DNA from: Xiphias gladius
Lineage: Eukaryota > Chordata > Actinopteri > Istiophoriformes > Xiphiidae
DNA: 64,000 nucleotides
Reading direction: 5' to 3'
Assembly: GCF_016859285.1 (NCBI RefSeq)
Contig: NC_053415.1
Span: 21,975,001 to 22,039,000 of the forward strand
The position numbers and the translations under genes were made by a program. Below are positions 49,082 to 61,000 of this stretch, one piece after another. The notes under the pieces were generated by a model. It worked only from the letters and a program-made list of their open reading frames with translations. It was not told where the DNA came from and made no database searches. Numbering within the stretch: position 1 is the first letter of the stretch; every line of letters begins with the position of its first letter.

Positions 49082-52000
49082 TGATACTGATGGCACATGT
49101 AACCCGATGCAACAGTCCGGCTCAGTCATGTATTTTTAGTTTTTGAGGTCTACTGCAGAGAGGAAGAAGATGTATCGGGCTTTGGATACAACGATATTTC
49201 TAGTTAGTCGGATCAGTTGAGCGTTGGATTTGTTCTTTTCATTTGATTTGTTGACAGGAAAGAAAAATGTATAATTTTACTTGTCTGTCTTTTAAGGAAA
49301 ATAAGTAAAATAGGCATGTAAACAAGAGTCCCAAATGTCCAATTTAAAAAATGTGCACAGAAAATTGACATAATTTCAGTGATTGGAGGTTTCCGATGAA
49401 GTGGTCTGATGCAGGTCTGTCTTTCCACTCTTATCTTGGAGCATTTAAAGGGATTTCTTCAGTTCAACTACTGTGGGTTGTAAACAACTTTGTTTTGTTC
49501 CATCTGGAAACTCATTTCCTCCTACTAATCCTCTTTTTCTTTTTTTTTTTTTAGGATGGGGGCCAAGTGGCAGCGCATCCGCAGCATCTTGAACCCTCGA
49601 ATGTTGAAGCCCAAACACGTCTCCTCCTACGTTAGCACTATCAACGAGGTTGTGACGGACTTCATACACAGAGTGGCCTGGCTGAGGGAAACCAGCGGCC
49701 AGGGAGTTATGGTCAATGACCTGACGGGAGAACTCTACAAATTTGCTTTTGAAGGTGGGCAGTGGACAAACAAATGAAATGTTTTCCTTTTAATCAGCCG
49801 TGGAAACTCATCTATTGTAGATACTTGAAAACATCTTGATTATTAATACTGTATAGAGGTAACAAGGAGAAAGATGCATGTCACTTAGTAGTTGCTGGCT
49901 TAAAAAGCCTGCACGCTGTTATAATTCAACAGAAGTTGAATGGAAAATGTGACAAGAACAAGATTTTCTGCAGCGATTTTCTTTCCTTCAACCCTAAGCT
50001 CAACCAGGAGATTTCTGTCAATGGTTTCTTCTTCAAAAAGTCAAAAAACACTGGGCACAAAAAGACAAAAGACTAAAAGCAAAGCATTTCACATGAGTGA
50101 CAGGTACAACTTGAGATAATCCAGTTACAGTCGGGAATGTTATTACCATTATTTTACCATTATCTTTTCAAATTAAGCTGCACACAACTATGCGTCAGCT
50201 CAATCCACTTCTGTGTTTTTGTGGACTCTGATTGACACTTTGAATCGGCTTTAAACTTTTTATGACATATTAACTGTCGCATCGCGCCCCGGTAAGTGCC
50301 ACCGGCCTTGCTGCCGTTGTCCTTGACTGTTTCGCTCCTGAAGGCCTTGGCAGCTGTCCGCCTTTCGTCATCTTGCTACTTCGCGCTGCGCTTCGAGATC
50401 AGTGGAGAACTTACGGCTGTAAGTCTGCCGCAGATTTGTTTCGTTTTGTAATGTTTGCGACAGCACTTTGGACCGCTTTATGTGAGTGGAGCACCAATTC
50501 AGCTATCTGGAATGCAACAACTTTCAGGGTTTTGACTTTGACACAGTTGCTGAGTCTTTTGGCCTTGACGGCTGATTAGATACTGCGAGATAAACTGTGG
50601 GTTTGATCCTGGTACCTGCTATGATCACACAGGGAGGTTTAGGTATATTATATGACCTTTAACCAGAGGCATTTTTAAGCTTGCAGTGCACTTACCATGT
50701 ATTTCTTATGCATGTCTGAAGCCCCCTTCAGCCGCAGTTAAAATAACAAGAGCATGTGGGTATTTTGGTCGATACGCTCATTTGCTTCCTTGCTGACAAC
50801 TGAGAAAGCCTCTTGGATGAAACGCCTCTTCAGTTCACTTCTGTGGAAATTAGTCAGCTTAGTTTAAACACTGTCAAAAGGGAACAGCCTGAGGTAATAA
50901 AATCCAACTACCAGCACACTTTATTTTCATTACCAAATATGTGATGTTGTTTCTTTATGTCCAAACCAGATTGCAAAAACGCTTATTTGGTTCTGCAATG
51001 GCTTGTTCAGCAATCATTTCTAGGTGTAATTTTTAGGTGTCCATATACTTTTGGCCATAGTGTATGTGCTCTGGAATGGAGAAAAATCTCAGACCAGTGC
51101 ATATTCTATTAAAATAACCTGTTCTGTCCTAGGATGGTTACAGAAGCCAAATATTCACGGTGCAACCTTTTTCTACTCGTTTCATTTCTAAATGCAGGCA
51201 TCTGTTCAGTGTTGTTTGAGACGCGCATGGGCTGCATGAACGAGGTGGTGCCCGAGGAAACCCAAGAGTTCATCAACTCCGTGGGCAAAATGTTTCAGCT
51301 CTCCCAAATCATCGTCCTCTTCCCCAAGTCCACCTGGCCTTACTTGCCTTTCTGGAAACAGTTTGTGGCAGTCTGGGATCATCTCTTCAAAGTCGGTGAG
51401 CACAAATCAAAGTGCACATTTTTTCAGTCCAGTTGCTATTTAATATTTAGCAAGTGATGCTCGTAGCTTTCAGTAAAGGATTACGTTTTCAGTTCAATAA
51501 TTTAACCCTGAACCCGGATTTTCACTTTTATATGGTCTAATTTTGTTTTCACATGTTTTTTTCTCACACATTTTTTTTCAAATGCATCAGGGTTTGCTTA
51601 TGCAAAGATTTTTTACAACAACATTTAAGACAAGATTAAAACACTGAACCTTTAGTTCCAACTTTCAGCACTTTCAAGTTTTCGATAGCGGGTGATCAAA
51701 TGGTTCTGAGGTTGAACACTCAGTCCTGTTAGTACTGAAGTTGCCTTGTGATACAGATCTTTGGAAGCAATTGTGCTGCGTTGGACTGTTGATAAAGCTT
51801 TAATTCTATTCTATGACTGTCAAATGTACAAAAAAAAATGATATGAGGTACTAAACTTCTAATATTAGTTACTTAACATCACATGTCGTCACTTGGGGTG
51901 AAAACCTTATTAAGAAACTTAAATTTTGGTGCTTTCATGGATTTTCAAGTATTGCATGCTTCTCTGTTGATTAATACACGTTTAATCCATCAGTCTCATG

Positions 52001-52637
52001 AAAACCCCTTTTAAAAACCATTCGAACTGCAGCCTCGGTTCCAAGAAGCACCCTGTCATTTTGGACCTGGTTGCAGGGGGGCCCCCCGTGAGGTGCTCAG
52101 TTGCTCAGTTCACTTTGGCTCTAGCCCTGGTAGTGTGTGGGTCCCTCAGCAGTGCTTTTCTCTGCCATTCCCCATTATTGATTGTCGTCACAAAAGGGAT
52201 ACTAGAGTTCAGGCCTCATGGACATTTTTCAGGCTGCATTATCAAATAATTTCAAGGGCACTAAACTCTGGTGACTCCCTCAAAGGACAAAGTCCATCTC
52301 ACAGGTCCTGCTGCTCTTCCTCCATGTCAGTGTCTGAACAAAATTCCTTGACAGTGTGTCTGTCCTTCACCATCTAGTGGGCAACCGTGTCGCGGCTGTC
52401 TCCACTTACTGGTGGTTCTACCGAGAGAAATGAAAGAGATGATTTTTCCCCTCGTGTCCTATAGCTGAAGTGTTGGTGCAGAAAAAAATAGAGGAGATCC
52501 AAGAGAAGGTGAACCTGGACCACAACGTGGAGGGCGCGTACCTCACACACCTGCTGCTCAGTGAACAGATGACGGTCACTGAGATTCTGGGAAGCGTCAC
52601 CGAACTCCTGCTAGCAGGAGTCGACACGGTGAGTAGA

Positions 52638-52670
<33 letters not shown>

Positions 52671-55600
52671 CACTCTGTGGAAGGGTGGGATTAACAGTGC
52701 TCCATTTTTTCGTAGGTTTTGTCGAGGTTTTGGCTTGGGTTCGTTTAGACCTGCTTCAAATTGAAATATAGCCTTTGAAATGGTGATAACGCAGTTTTAT
52801 GTAGCCTAGAAGTCAAACACCAAACTTGACAACACTTTTCAGCCAATTTTAGCCCAGTTTTAACCTGACACCTTTTGACCCCTGAAGATCTCACTGAGAT
52901 GGGACACACTGGAACATTACATCAAACAGCACAAGATAACAGTGTGTGTTCCTCTCTGTTGCAGACATCCAACACTATCTCGTGGTCTTTGTACCACTTG
53001 GCGAAAGAGCCACAGATCCAAGAACAGTTATACCAGGAAGTGATAAGTGTTTGCCCTGGAGACAAGACACCAACCAGCAATGACTTTGCTCAGATGCCGT
53101 ACCTGAAGGCCGTCATCAGAGAGACGCTACGGTAAAAGAGATTATTCCATTTTTGTTGAAAACTCTTATCAATATGACATCCAATGGTTTGCTTGGTTGT
53201 TAAAAGTATGTTTGCTCAGGCTGAAAGGACATATCACCTGAGATCAGAAATGTTAAGATCTATCTGATAACTAGACTAGGGCTGCAACTAACAACTAACT
53301 TTTTTCATTGTCGATAAATGTGCTGATTGTTTTCCTGATTGATCGAAATGTCAATTAATAGTCACAAACGTCACATAAGATTTCCCAGATCCCGAGGTTG
53401 ACGCATTCAAATGTGTTGCTTACATGACCATCAGTGCGAAAAACCCAAACGTATTCAGTTCACTGTCACGCGTGAAAAAGGCGAGCGTCCAACCCGCACA
53501 TTCGAGGAGCTGGAACCAGCCAATGTTTTTTCTTGAAAACTGGTATAAACAATTTATCCATTATCAGAATAGCTGACAATTAGCTTTCTGCAGGTCTACT
53601 AATCAATTAATAGACAAACTGCTCCAGCTCAATACTAGACAAATAGAAACATGGAAATCTACACTTGGATCAACATGAGTTTATATGTCATATGATCGTG
53701 TAGCTTAAAGATTTCTATCATTCAATTTCAAGGTCGACGACTCTCCTACTAAAAATGGTTTGCATGTAGGTATGTGCCGGACTATTTCTTGGCTGGGGAC
53801 CAGTGACTTCTTGGAGTCGAGCGGAGACTCCGCCTCACTTCTCTTCTAACTCTCTCCAAGACCGTGCGTCGAAGCACATCTCCCAAAATGTCATCCTAGT
53901 CCTTTAAGAATTAGTTTGCTGTTACAGTTTCATGGTTTCTGTGCTGCTAACTGTGCCGTTTGAAATCACTTCATATGCATATGCGTGCTACACATGATAT
54001 GCGTCTTCTTTGGCTTTGCTCAGCAGCGTATATACTGCTCACCTGAAGCGCGTTTCTGTCAGCTGTGCAAGGACACTTACCAGTGGTTTCTACTCTTTGT
54101 GATCACGTTCGATCAAATGTTCCGCAAACAGAGACAAGCTAGACAATAAAACTACTCATACGTCAACAAAACTCAGCTTGCGGGCCGAACGGTAACCCAT
54201 GTCCTTGAGTTGCAAAGGAACAGATGAAACCTGTACTGACTCCCACTCTGTTCTGTGGCCAACCAGGCTGTATCCAGTGGTACCAGGGAACGCCCGGGTC
54301 AGCGTTGAAAATGAGATTGTGGTGGGAGATCACCTCTTCCCGAAGCAGGTGAGACGATGTGTCAGGCACGCATCTCCCATGTGGCTTCTTGGACCACATC
54401 CTAAGCTGTTGTGTTGGTGAATGAGACAAAAGTGTTTGTGGGCTTGTTTCCGATAAAAACCCACCAAGAAATAAAATGAATAAAAACTATATTTTAGGCC
54501 CGAAAAAAATATTTGATGAAAGGTGTAGTTATAAAAAAGGAAGTATATTTTAAAGGAAATTGTTTTAATGTCATTTGAGATGTATAATTTTAGCCTAAAG
54601 TCCCGCTAATGCCACGCAGAAAGGAAGTAGAGGAGCTGCTCTTTGCAATGAAAACACGTGGCAGATGGTGGTGAGACAGCTCCAGGCACATCTCAGGCAA
54701 CCAAAACCGTATTAAATGTTAAGATATCACTTTTGCTTTTTCTTTGTGAAATTTAATTGGGAGCTGCGAAGGGGCAGGTTGACTGGCAGAGGCCTCGTTA
54801 GTACAAAGGTGCGAAAACAGTATGTTAAGGAAAACAGTTTTTAAACCATGTCGTGTGGGGCGGTGGCTCGGCTGGTGGAACCGAAATCGCTCCCAGTGAT
54901 TCAGGCGTGCCTGTGTGTATGCGTGTTTGAATGGTTGAATGAGAGGCGAACTGTTAAAATCTGTTTATAGGCGCGAAGTAAAGTACCGGGGCGGGTGTTC
55001 AGTCCAGTGTCTATGTGTCTCACCGAAGCAGGAAGACAGGTGCTCAGTCTGCTGAGTGAAAAGGAGAGAATTAGAGTTGCTCCCTCCCGTAACCATGGCC
55101 CGTTACTGTTGTTTCATGGACATGATCACGTGGTGTTGTAACAACCTTTCATTCCGGGTTGAAAAACTTTGCCTTTGAACCTTAAATCCTCATCATGAAC
55201 CATCTTGCCCTTACGTCTTTACCTATCCTGTATTTCCGTCTCTGATCATAACTTTTCGGTTTCCCTCTAAAAGCGTTCTCATCTTTTACTTTGTATTTGA
55301 ATGCTTTGTGCGGCTTTTCTTTCTTCTTTAATATTTTAATGCCTCATGTAGAGCACTTCGGTTTGCCTTTTTTGTGTGAAATGAAATGTGCTAAACAAAT
55401 AAACTTGCCTTGTCTGTCATTTTTATTGAGATCGGCTGTGTATCATATACACCCCCACCCCCAAGCTTGAACAACAGGTGGACGTCTAATTTCTGAAATT
55501 TTTTATGTAAACTCCGGATACTTCAATCATCCAAACCTAATAATCAGAAAAAAAAATCGAGCCCAGCAGCCACACCTAACGTGTGTTGATTGTGTCGTAC

Positions 55601-57140
55601 AGCATGTGTTCAGGTCCCGTGTGCATTCTGCATACAGTATCTAATGGATACAGTTTAACAGGGATCTCTCCTCTCACAGACGCTGTTCCACCTGTGCCAC
55701 TATGCTGTGTCCTATGACGAGAATATCTTCCCTGAGCCCCACACCTTCCTGCCACGCCGATGGCTCCGTGGAGAGGAGGAGAAGTCCAAGCAGCACCCGT
55801 TCGGGTCCGTCCCGTTCGGTTTTGGGATCCGGGCGTGTCTGGGCCGACGGGTGGCCGAACTTGAGATGTATCTTCTCCTGTCCAGGGTAAGAACGTTTAA
55901 TGCTAATGTTGCTCTGTGTCTGCTGGATGTGTAAATGGGCAACTTTTTGTTTACACGTAAACATTAACAATTTTATAAGGCAACAATAAATCAGAGGTGT
56001 ACGTATTTTTATTGGTTGTGGACTACAAACTGATCATCAAGCTGACAAACTGTTAACAGGTATATCTCCACCAGCCTCCACCCCCTGTAGGAGTGGGTAT
56101 TAAGGGTATTAAGGGTATTAAGGGTACTGCAAGTGGTATTAATGTCAGTACCAGAGACATACTCATCAGTTTTTTCCTTCAGAAATCAGTTGCATATCAG
56201 TTGAACTATGTGAATGGTTTCACTTCGAAGGTTTTTTCCACCTATAAAAATCCAGTTTTTCCAATCAATGCTGATCAAAAAAAATCCAACACATGCGCTG
56301 TCAAAATACAACAGAAGGCAACCATAGTTTCTTTTTCCCTCCAAACTTTATAGTCGTTCAGTGTCAGACCGGTTTCATTAAGTGTCAGTAGGGTAAAGAG
56401 TCGGCATTTTCTGCCACCAGGAAACAAAAGTCGACTTTTTTCAAATTTGATTAGACTTGATAATGTACTCATAGCTTGATTTCAATCTAACTAGGTTTTA
56501 GATCATATTTTGTTCTTACTGTTCTTGATCTTTCTCATATTAGTATTATTTTTATGTTTGTAGCAACTTTAATTTTATTTTCATTTGATGTTTTAACATG
56601 AGTTTGTACCTTTTCTAACCTTTTTTTTTTTTTTTTTTTTACACATCAGTGACTTTTAATTCCAGCAGCACCCGGACCACCAGGGCACATCCTCGTGAAC
56701 TGACAAAGTTAAACACTCACCTCTATTTCACTCCAAGGAAATTACTTTTTTTTAAAAAAAAAAAAATCTGCATTCAGAGAGCAGAATTAACCCTTAGTAA
56801 CTCTCCAGCCAGAGCACAGAGGTTTGACTCCTCTTCTTTTGTTAGTCTTGAGATCGGGATCATACACACCACAAATCATTAACTGTAATGTGCTGCACTC
56901 TTGTGGCTCACATAAATAATACTAATTTATACTTATTTTTTACTCGAACAATGTTCTCTCTCTCTTATTTTGAAGCTGATAAAGCACTATGAGGTGCGGC
57001 CGGATCCTGCTGGAACCACAGTGAAGCCGATCACCAGGACCCTGCTTTGCCCCGCTACTCCAATCAACCTGCAGTTTCTGGACAGAAGAGTCGGGCAGGA
57101 GGAGGAGCCGAGAGCGGCAGGAGGAGGAGTTTCTCTGTGA
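47204..57140 (+). CDS. cyp27a1: Mitochondrial cytochrome P450 family 27, CYP27A-like sterol 26-hydroxylase (9 exons, 552 aa)
   Basis: Exons 47204-47488, 48250-48440, 49555-49754, 51198-51395, 52465-52628, 52965-53131, 54267-54348, 55680-55886 and 56976-57140 join with all phases closing (1659 nt). The N terminus is Arg/Leu/Ser-rich without early acidic residues, as in a mitochondrial presequence. An alternative in-frame ATG lies at 47222. P450 landmarks are intact: I-helix AGVDTTS (342-348), K-helix E399-T-L-R402, the FLPRRW region (452-457) and the heme signature [10 protein letters not shown] with Cys482. Known CYP27A enzymes take electrons from adrenodoxin in the inner mitochondrial membrane and hydroxylate the sterol side chain (bile acid synthesis) and vitamin [29 protein letters not shown] and RACLGRR favour CYP27A, although [15 protein letters not shown] and INLQFLDR are reminiscent of CYP27B1. 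Which fish CYP27A paralog this is remains unknown. Confidence 0.92.
49031..49080. repeat. (GT)n microsatellite in P450 intron 2
   Basis: About 48 bp of GT. Confidence 0.96.
50280..50580. other. GC/CpG-rich patch in P450 intron 3
   Basis: A sharply GC-rich segment (about 50280-50420) in an otherwise AT-rich intron. It is open on the + strand for 68 codons from 50373, without a recognised domain. It could be an inserted element or processed fragment; its source is not identified. Confidence 0.35.
51020..51075 (+). repeat. Short DNA-transposon-like fragment in P450 intron 3
   Basis: 'GGTGTCCATATACTTTTGG' followed by 'CCATAGTGTATGT' matches the end of a common teleost DNA-element-derived repeat. 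Confidence 0.5.
52640..52672. repeat. (GT)n microsatellite in P450 intron 5
   Basis: About 31 bp of GT starting 12 bp after the donor of exon 5. Confidence 0.93.
53278..53640 (+). repeat. Dispersed teleost repeat in P450 intron 6, sense
   Basis: 'GGGCTGCAACTAACAACTAA', 'GATTTCCCAGATCCCGAGG', 'CAAACGTATTCAGTTCACTG', 'GAGGAGCTGGAACCAGCCAA' and a closing AATCAATTAATAGAC run make this one of the most complete copies of the family in the window. Confidence 0.78.
53765..53900 (+). repeat. Dispersed repeat fragment in P450 intron 6
   Basis: Shares 'GTGCCGGACTATTTCTTGG' and a 'CAGTGACTTCTTGGAGTC' segment with 17470-17560. Confidence 0.55.
54855..55010 (+). repeat. Degenerate SINE-like repeat in P450 intron 7
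   Basis: 'GGGGCGGTGGCTCGGCTGGT', 'ATCGCTCCCAGTGATTCAGG' and 'GCGTGTTTGAATGGTTGAAT' preserve the order of a teleost SINE-type element with the tRNA-like head shortened. Confidence 0.55.
55320..55425 (+). repeat. LINE 3' tail fragment in P450 intron 7
   Basis: 'GTAGAGCACTTCGGTTTGCC' and 'GAAATGTGCTAAACAAATAA' followed by 'ACTTGCCTTG' form the typical end of a teleost non-LTR element, including its own AATAAA. Confidence 0.65.
56094..56130. repeat. Short tandem GGTATTAAG repeat
   Basis: Four near-perfect 9-bp units (GGTATTAAG, last one GGTACTGC-like) in P450 intron 8. Confidence 0.85.
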
Positions 57141-57760
57141 GCCTGTTTGGTATTCACACGGCGGAGCCTGCCTGTCACCAAGCGCCTGTTTATACAGAGT
57201 TCACATCCTGACAACTGCCTGGATGGAATACATCTAAACTGTGGCATAAAGTGTGAGATAACTGACCAAGTAGTGGGTTGTACAGCACAGAATATAATGC
57301 AGTATGTATAGAATTAAAAAAAAAATGTTTTGGGTACATAATAATTCTTTAACCAACCCAAAAAAGAAAAAAACTATAAAGGGTGTAAGGGTTTTTCTAC
57401 GGGGATTTGTTTAGTTTCCGTTCTGCAAATGCTGCATTCTGGTTTTTATTAAAATCTTCGGCTGTTGCCTCGCAGCAGGAAATATCCTGGGTCCAAACCT
57501 GATTAGTGGCAGCCTCGAGTTGGAGTGACGTTCCCTTTAGTTTCCCCAACATAAAAAGTACATACATTTTACTCCTACAGGACACGTCTGTTGTTGTTCT
57601 ATCTTTTCTTATTTTCAACAATAAAGTACGTTAGTAAGTAAAATGTGAACATCACATTTGGCAAAACTGTCTGCATCACCAATGTAAGTGCTTGTAATTT
57701 AAAATAACATTTTTATTGCATATATTAAAATGTGTTGAGGAAACTAAAATGAAAAATAAA
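57141..57760 (+). other. cyp27a1: P450 3' UTR with polyadenylation signals
   Basis: AATAAA hexamers at 57620-57625 and 57755-57760 follow the stop codon by about 480 and 615 nt. Either could end the transcript. Confidence 0.55.
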
Positions 57761-59155
57761 AGCATTAGCACTTAGTTGGAATTTTAGCTTGGAGATACTC
57801 TACATGATTTTATTCATTATTTTTAGTAAGATTTATCTCGTCCATACAGAAATGTATTTTTCAGGTTTTAACCATGTTTATAAATGTGATTTGTTTTATA
57901 ATTAAAATTCCCTGTTCTTACTTGTACAGTCAAATATTTCATGCAGTTTCTTAGTGGGTTCAACAGAGCCCCAACATCAAGTCTCTGCCACAACAGATGC
58001 TCTTTAAATAGGTTTGGGACTCCTTCCACCCATATAAGTAACTTCCTGGGTTTGAGCCTTTACCACGTCCTCCACATCTGCCTCGTGATCTTCCGTCTAA
58101 GAAAGGCAGAAATCTGTGAGGGTAGAAGAGCTACGTCCCAGTTCCTTCCGATTTTAAGGCGGTTGTCGCAGTAGGTCACGCTGGAAGAGTGTCAAAATAA
58201 AGTACAGCGAAAAAAGTCTGTCGGTCAGAGTGAAAAAAAAAAAAAAAAAAGAAAGCACCTGCTGCTGATTGACCCTAGTGTCCAACAGGAGAATGCACAA
58301 GGGAAATGATGGCACCACTCACAGCTGCAAAACATTAAAACTGGTGAGACGGTTCCAGGGAGATCTCCGAGTCAAAAAATGAGTGACATTTAATCTGCAG
58401 TGACATCCCATATTGTTTCACTTTCTGTTGCTATAAGATGGTAAAGTATGTTAACTAGGTGTATTCTACAGTATTCTATGGCAAATGCTGTATGGGACAT
58501 TCTTTTAATATGGAATTGGGACGAGGTTAAAAAAAAAAGGTTTTTTTTATACAAATATAAAAAACAAACATCAAAATAAACGAACACACTATTGTTTAGA
58601 ATACAGCAATCACATTTCTTTTTGATTTTCTCTCTAAAAAGTACTAAATTTCAACTATACTCTGTACAGTATACAACACACATTTGACCTTTTTGTATGA
58701 GATGTGTTGATTACAGTGAGCAGACAATCCCATAATACAAAACAAAAGAAAAAATATTGTTTTCTAGTGGAAGTAACAGTATAAGTGGTATCATATTTGT
58801 ATCTTTGTGTCATGAATGTACAAGTGCCCAGAACACAAGGACCTATAAGATGCCAAAAAACACTGCGGTGGTGGTTGAAGGACATTTGTCGGAAAACAAC
58901 ATAAATTCTTACAAACATTACACTATGAAAAAAGAGAGGGGGGGGATTTTGTTTCCATTCTCGAGCGTTTCATAAAATAAGAATGAGATAAAATCGGCAC
59001 ATCACAAAGAGGTTCCCTTCTTGAAACAAGTCAGTCATTTTCGTTTTACACAATTTATTTGCTGATAAAATGATACAGTGATTCTGTAAATGGATCAATA
59101 AACGTAAATAGACGTTACTGTACAAGTGTCAGATTTCACTGATTAGACGTAGTAG
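57761..59155. other. AT-rich stretch, possible 3' UTR of a - strand gene
   Basis: No coding exon is recognised. 58380-59150 is AT-rich, largely unique and free of dispersed repeats, as many 3' UTRs are. On the - strand an AATAAA lies at about 59051-59056, directly downstream of the weak - strand terminal exon candidate at 59156-59291. An A run lies at 58233-58250. Confidence 0.3.
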
Positions 59156-59291
59156 TCACCCTGAAAACACCTGGCGTGAGCAGAGGGTTTGCTGTCTCGC
59201 TCCGAGATGCTCGGGCGAGACTAAGTGCTGGTGACTAAATCCGTGGCTCTGACACAGCTCCTCGTCATTGCATTGCAGGTCTAGATGTTGC
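59156..59291 (-). CDS. Candidate 3'-terminal coding exon, unrecognised (weak)
   Basis: On the - strand an acceptor (TTTTTCTAG) opens a 136-nt segment. In phase +1 it encodes 44 residues starting QHLDLQCNDEELCQ and ending RQVFSG before TGA. GC is higher than in the flanks. The family is not recognised. A + strand acceptor-like TTGCAG lies in the same block, so the direction is uncertain. It could be the last exon of a small gene whose first exon is the candidate at 61276-61398. Confidence 0.2.
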
Positions 59292-59309
59292 CTAGAAAAA
59301 CATGATCGG

Positions 59310-59787
59310 CTCGTAAAATATGATCAAATGCTACAGGTTACGACTACACCTACACGACAGCGCTCGAAGTTCCTCAAATCAGCTTCACCCCAACCAACTG
59401 CACTGTGGTGTTTACGTTTACGTTTCGTAGTGGATCTGAATACTTCTCCCACCACCGGCTGCAACCGATCACTCTGTGGGTTTTTAAATCATGGATTCAA
59501 GGTCTAGCCCATCAAATGCCAAAAATAGTTAGAAAATGCCTCTCAGAAGTTACTAGTGCTTAGAATAGTTTACTTGTGGTGTTACTTGATTATCAAAATG
59601 GTCAAAGTTGACCCTAAGTGTCCTTAACAGCCTGTATGGTGATTGTTATGGTGTTATTTATAAGCATTCATCAGAGAGTTTTGTTTTGTCCGCTACTCAG
59701 AGCCGACCAGCTTTAGATGACTAAAGAAGAGGATCTATTTGCAGAATAGGAGGTGACTTGTCAAACCACAGTGAAACCACAAACACA

Positions 59788-59841
<54 letters not shown>

Positions 59842-60247
59842 GTGAGGCAGTGCACGTTTCCCGTGGTGAATGAAAACACCATCGGCGATGCTCTGGTAGT
59901 CGTTCTTGCCCAATAAATGGGCGGCTTGGCCGGCACTTCCAGGCCAGTGTTACCCATCATCCCCAGGTCATTTCTGCGGCGGTGAGCTCAACAATGACAC
60001 CATTGTACAACCGGAGAAGCTGCTGCTCCGCTCCAGCAAACCCCCCCCCCCCCTGCACAGAGAGAGCTGGTTAAATACAAACTGCCACTTTTAAGATGTA
60101 AAAATGCCCATGTGGGTGAAATTTGTCGTCCTGGTTGGAGTCCCTCCAATAGGGACCGAAGTCTGCGGAGGCCCCGCCGCCGTCCCCGCAGTGGCGTGCT
60201 CGGGTCTGGGTGGTGGAATATTAACTTTAAGGCAGCTTTAAGAGCAT
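59310..60247 (+). repeat. Direct duplication, copy A
   Basis: Two blocks match copy B: 59310-59580 with 62180-62445, and 59619-60247 with 63046-63656. By eye the second block is about 95% identical apart from CA and C-run lengths. Inside it, VRQCTFPVVNENT...LVVVLAQ followed by TAA is retained in both copies, as is a - strand frame beginning MMGNTGLEVP. The first block is derived from the dispersed repeat whose end is 'GGATCTGAATACTTCTCCCA' plus 'CCACC'. Confidence 0.85.
59786..59839. repeat. (AC)n microsatellite in copy A
   Basis: About 52 bp of AC; the orthologous tract in copy B (63197-63241) is shorter. Confidence 0.96.
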
Positions 60248-60299
60248 TGTCACAGAACCAAAACTTATTTGATTCTTTTTGATAATTTTTTCATTTCAG

Positions 60300-60350
60300 G
60301 TTGCAGAAATAGATGAGGCCCATTTTCCAAGAAACTTTATGAGCCACAAG
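60300..60350 (+). CDS. Candidate 51-nt internal exon, unrecognised (weak)
   Basis: A strong acceptor (TTTTTTCATTTCAG) and a strong donor (AAG|GTGAGT) bound exactly 17 open codons reading VAEIDEAHFPRNFMSHK. It starts in phase 0, which would fit the MTE-encoding first-exon candidate ending at 63771 or a lost equivalent upstream. The family is not recognised. Confidence 0.22.
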
Positions 60351-60779
60351 GTGAGTTTGACTTACTTTAGAAAAATCCATATTTCTGTCTCTGAGCATAG
60401 AAATCCTCATCAATTTCTTTTTAAGGTTAGGGCTAGGGCTGCTTCCTTAATATATCCAGTTTTATATTTATCAGTTAACACATGTCAGTCATGTGTTTAC
60501 CCTGGGGCTATTTGTCAATTGGGCAAATAAAAATGAATTTGCATCTAAATCCTGTTTTCGTCAGCCAAGCGCAAGGTGCAAAGCGAGTTGTTGGCCTCAC
60601 CTATAACCGGAGAGACGAAGTCTGACTCAGGGTCATGACAGGAAACATTTATTTTTGGAAAAAAGAGAGAAACAGGACCTACACCGCAAGAGTTACATCA
60701 TTTGTATGTCATAAACTCCTTATTGATGTGCTATTAGTCATTAAGTGCGAGAGTGAACTCTTGACCTTTGAAATCAGAA

Positions 60780-61000
60780 CTTAAGGTCCACTTACTAGCT
60801 TTTTTCCAAGGCTTTCAACCACATTTCACAGTTGTCATCAGCATTTACAGTATTTACGAGTTTTGACCATATGCAGAATTTTTAAATTTGACTATTTTAG
60901 CACTTTTCATGCATCTTCATTTATTTGACAGCTATATTTACTAGTTAAACAAAAGATAATGATCAGTTTATAAAATATGAAGCGATGTTTCAGGTTACTG
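60780..61000 (+). repeat. Two dispersed repeat fragments in tandem
   Basis: 60780-60850 matches 46150-46300 (CTTACTAGCTTTTTC type). 60880-61000, with 'TTATTTGACAGCTATATTTA', 'GATCAGTTTATAAAATATGA' and 'GATGTTTCAGGTTACT', belongs to the repeat family of 62025-62345. Confidence 0.6.

Noticed and set aside
54855..54930. tRNA-like head in P450 intron 7
   Set aside because: It is part of a degenerate SINE-like element; no cloverleaf can be drawn.
47204..57140. Assignment to CYP27C1
   Set aside because: CYP27C1 carries FGHGVRSCIGRR at the heme loop and a different K-helix region; this protein has [12 protein letters not shown] and RLYPVVPGN.
59334..59575. Long frame reading YDYTYTTALEVPQISF..., conserved in copy B
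   Set aside because: The DNA is a diverged copy of a very common teleost repeat (ends GGATCTGAATACTTC...CCACC); similarity between copies reflects duplication, not coding.
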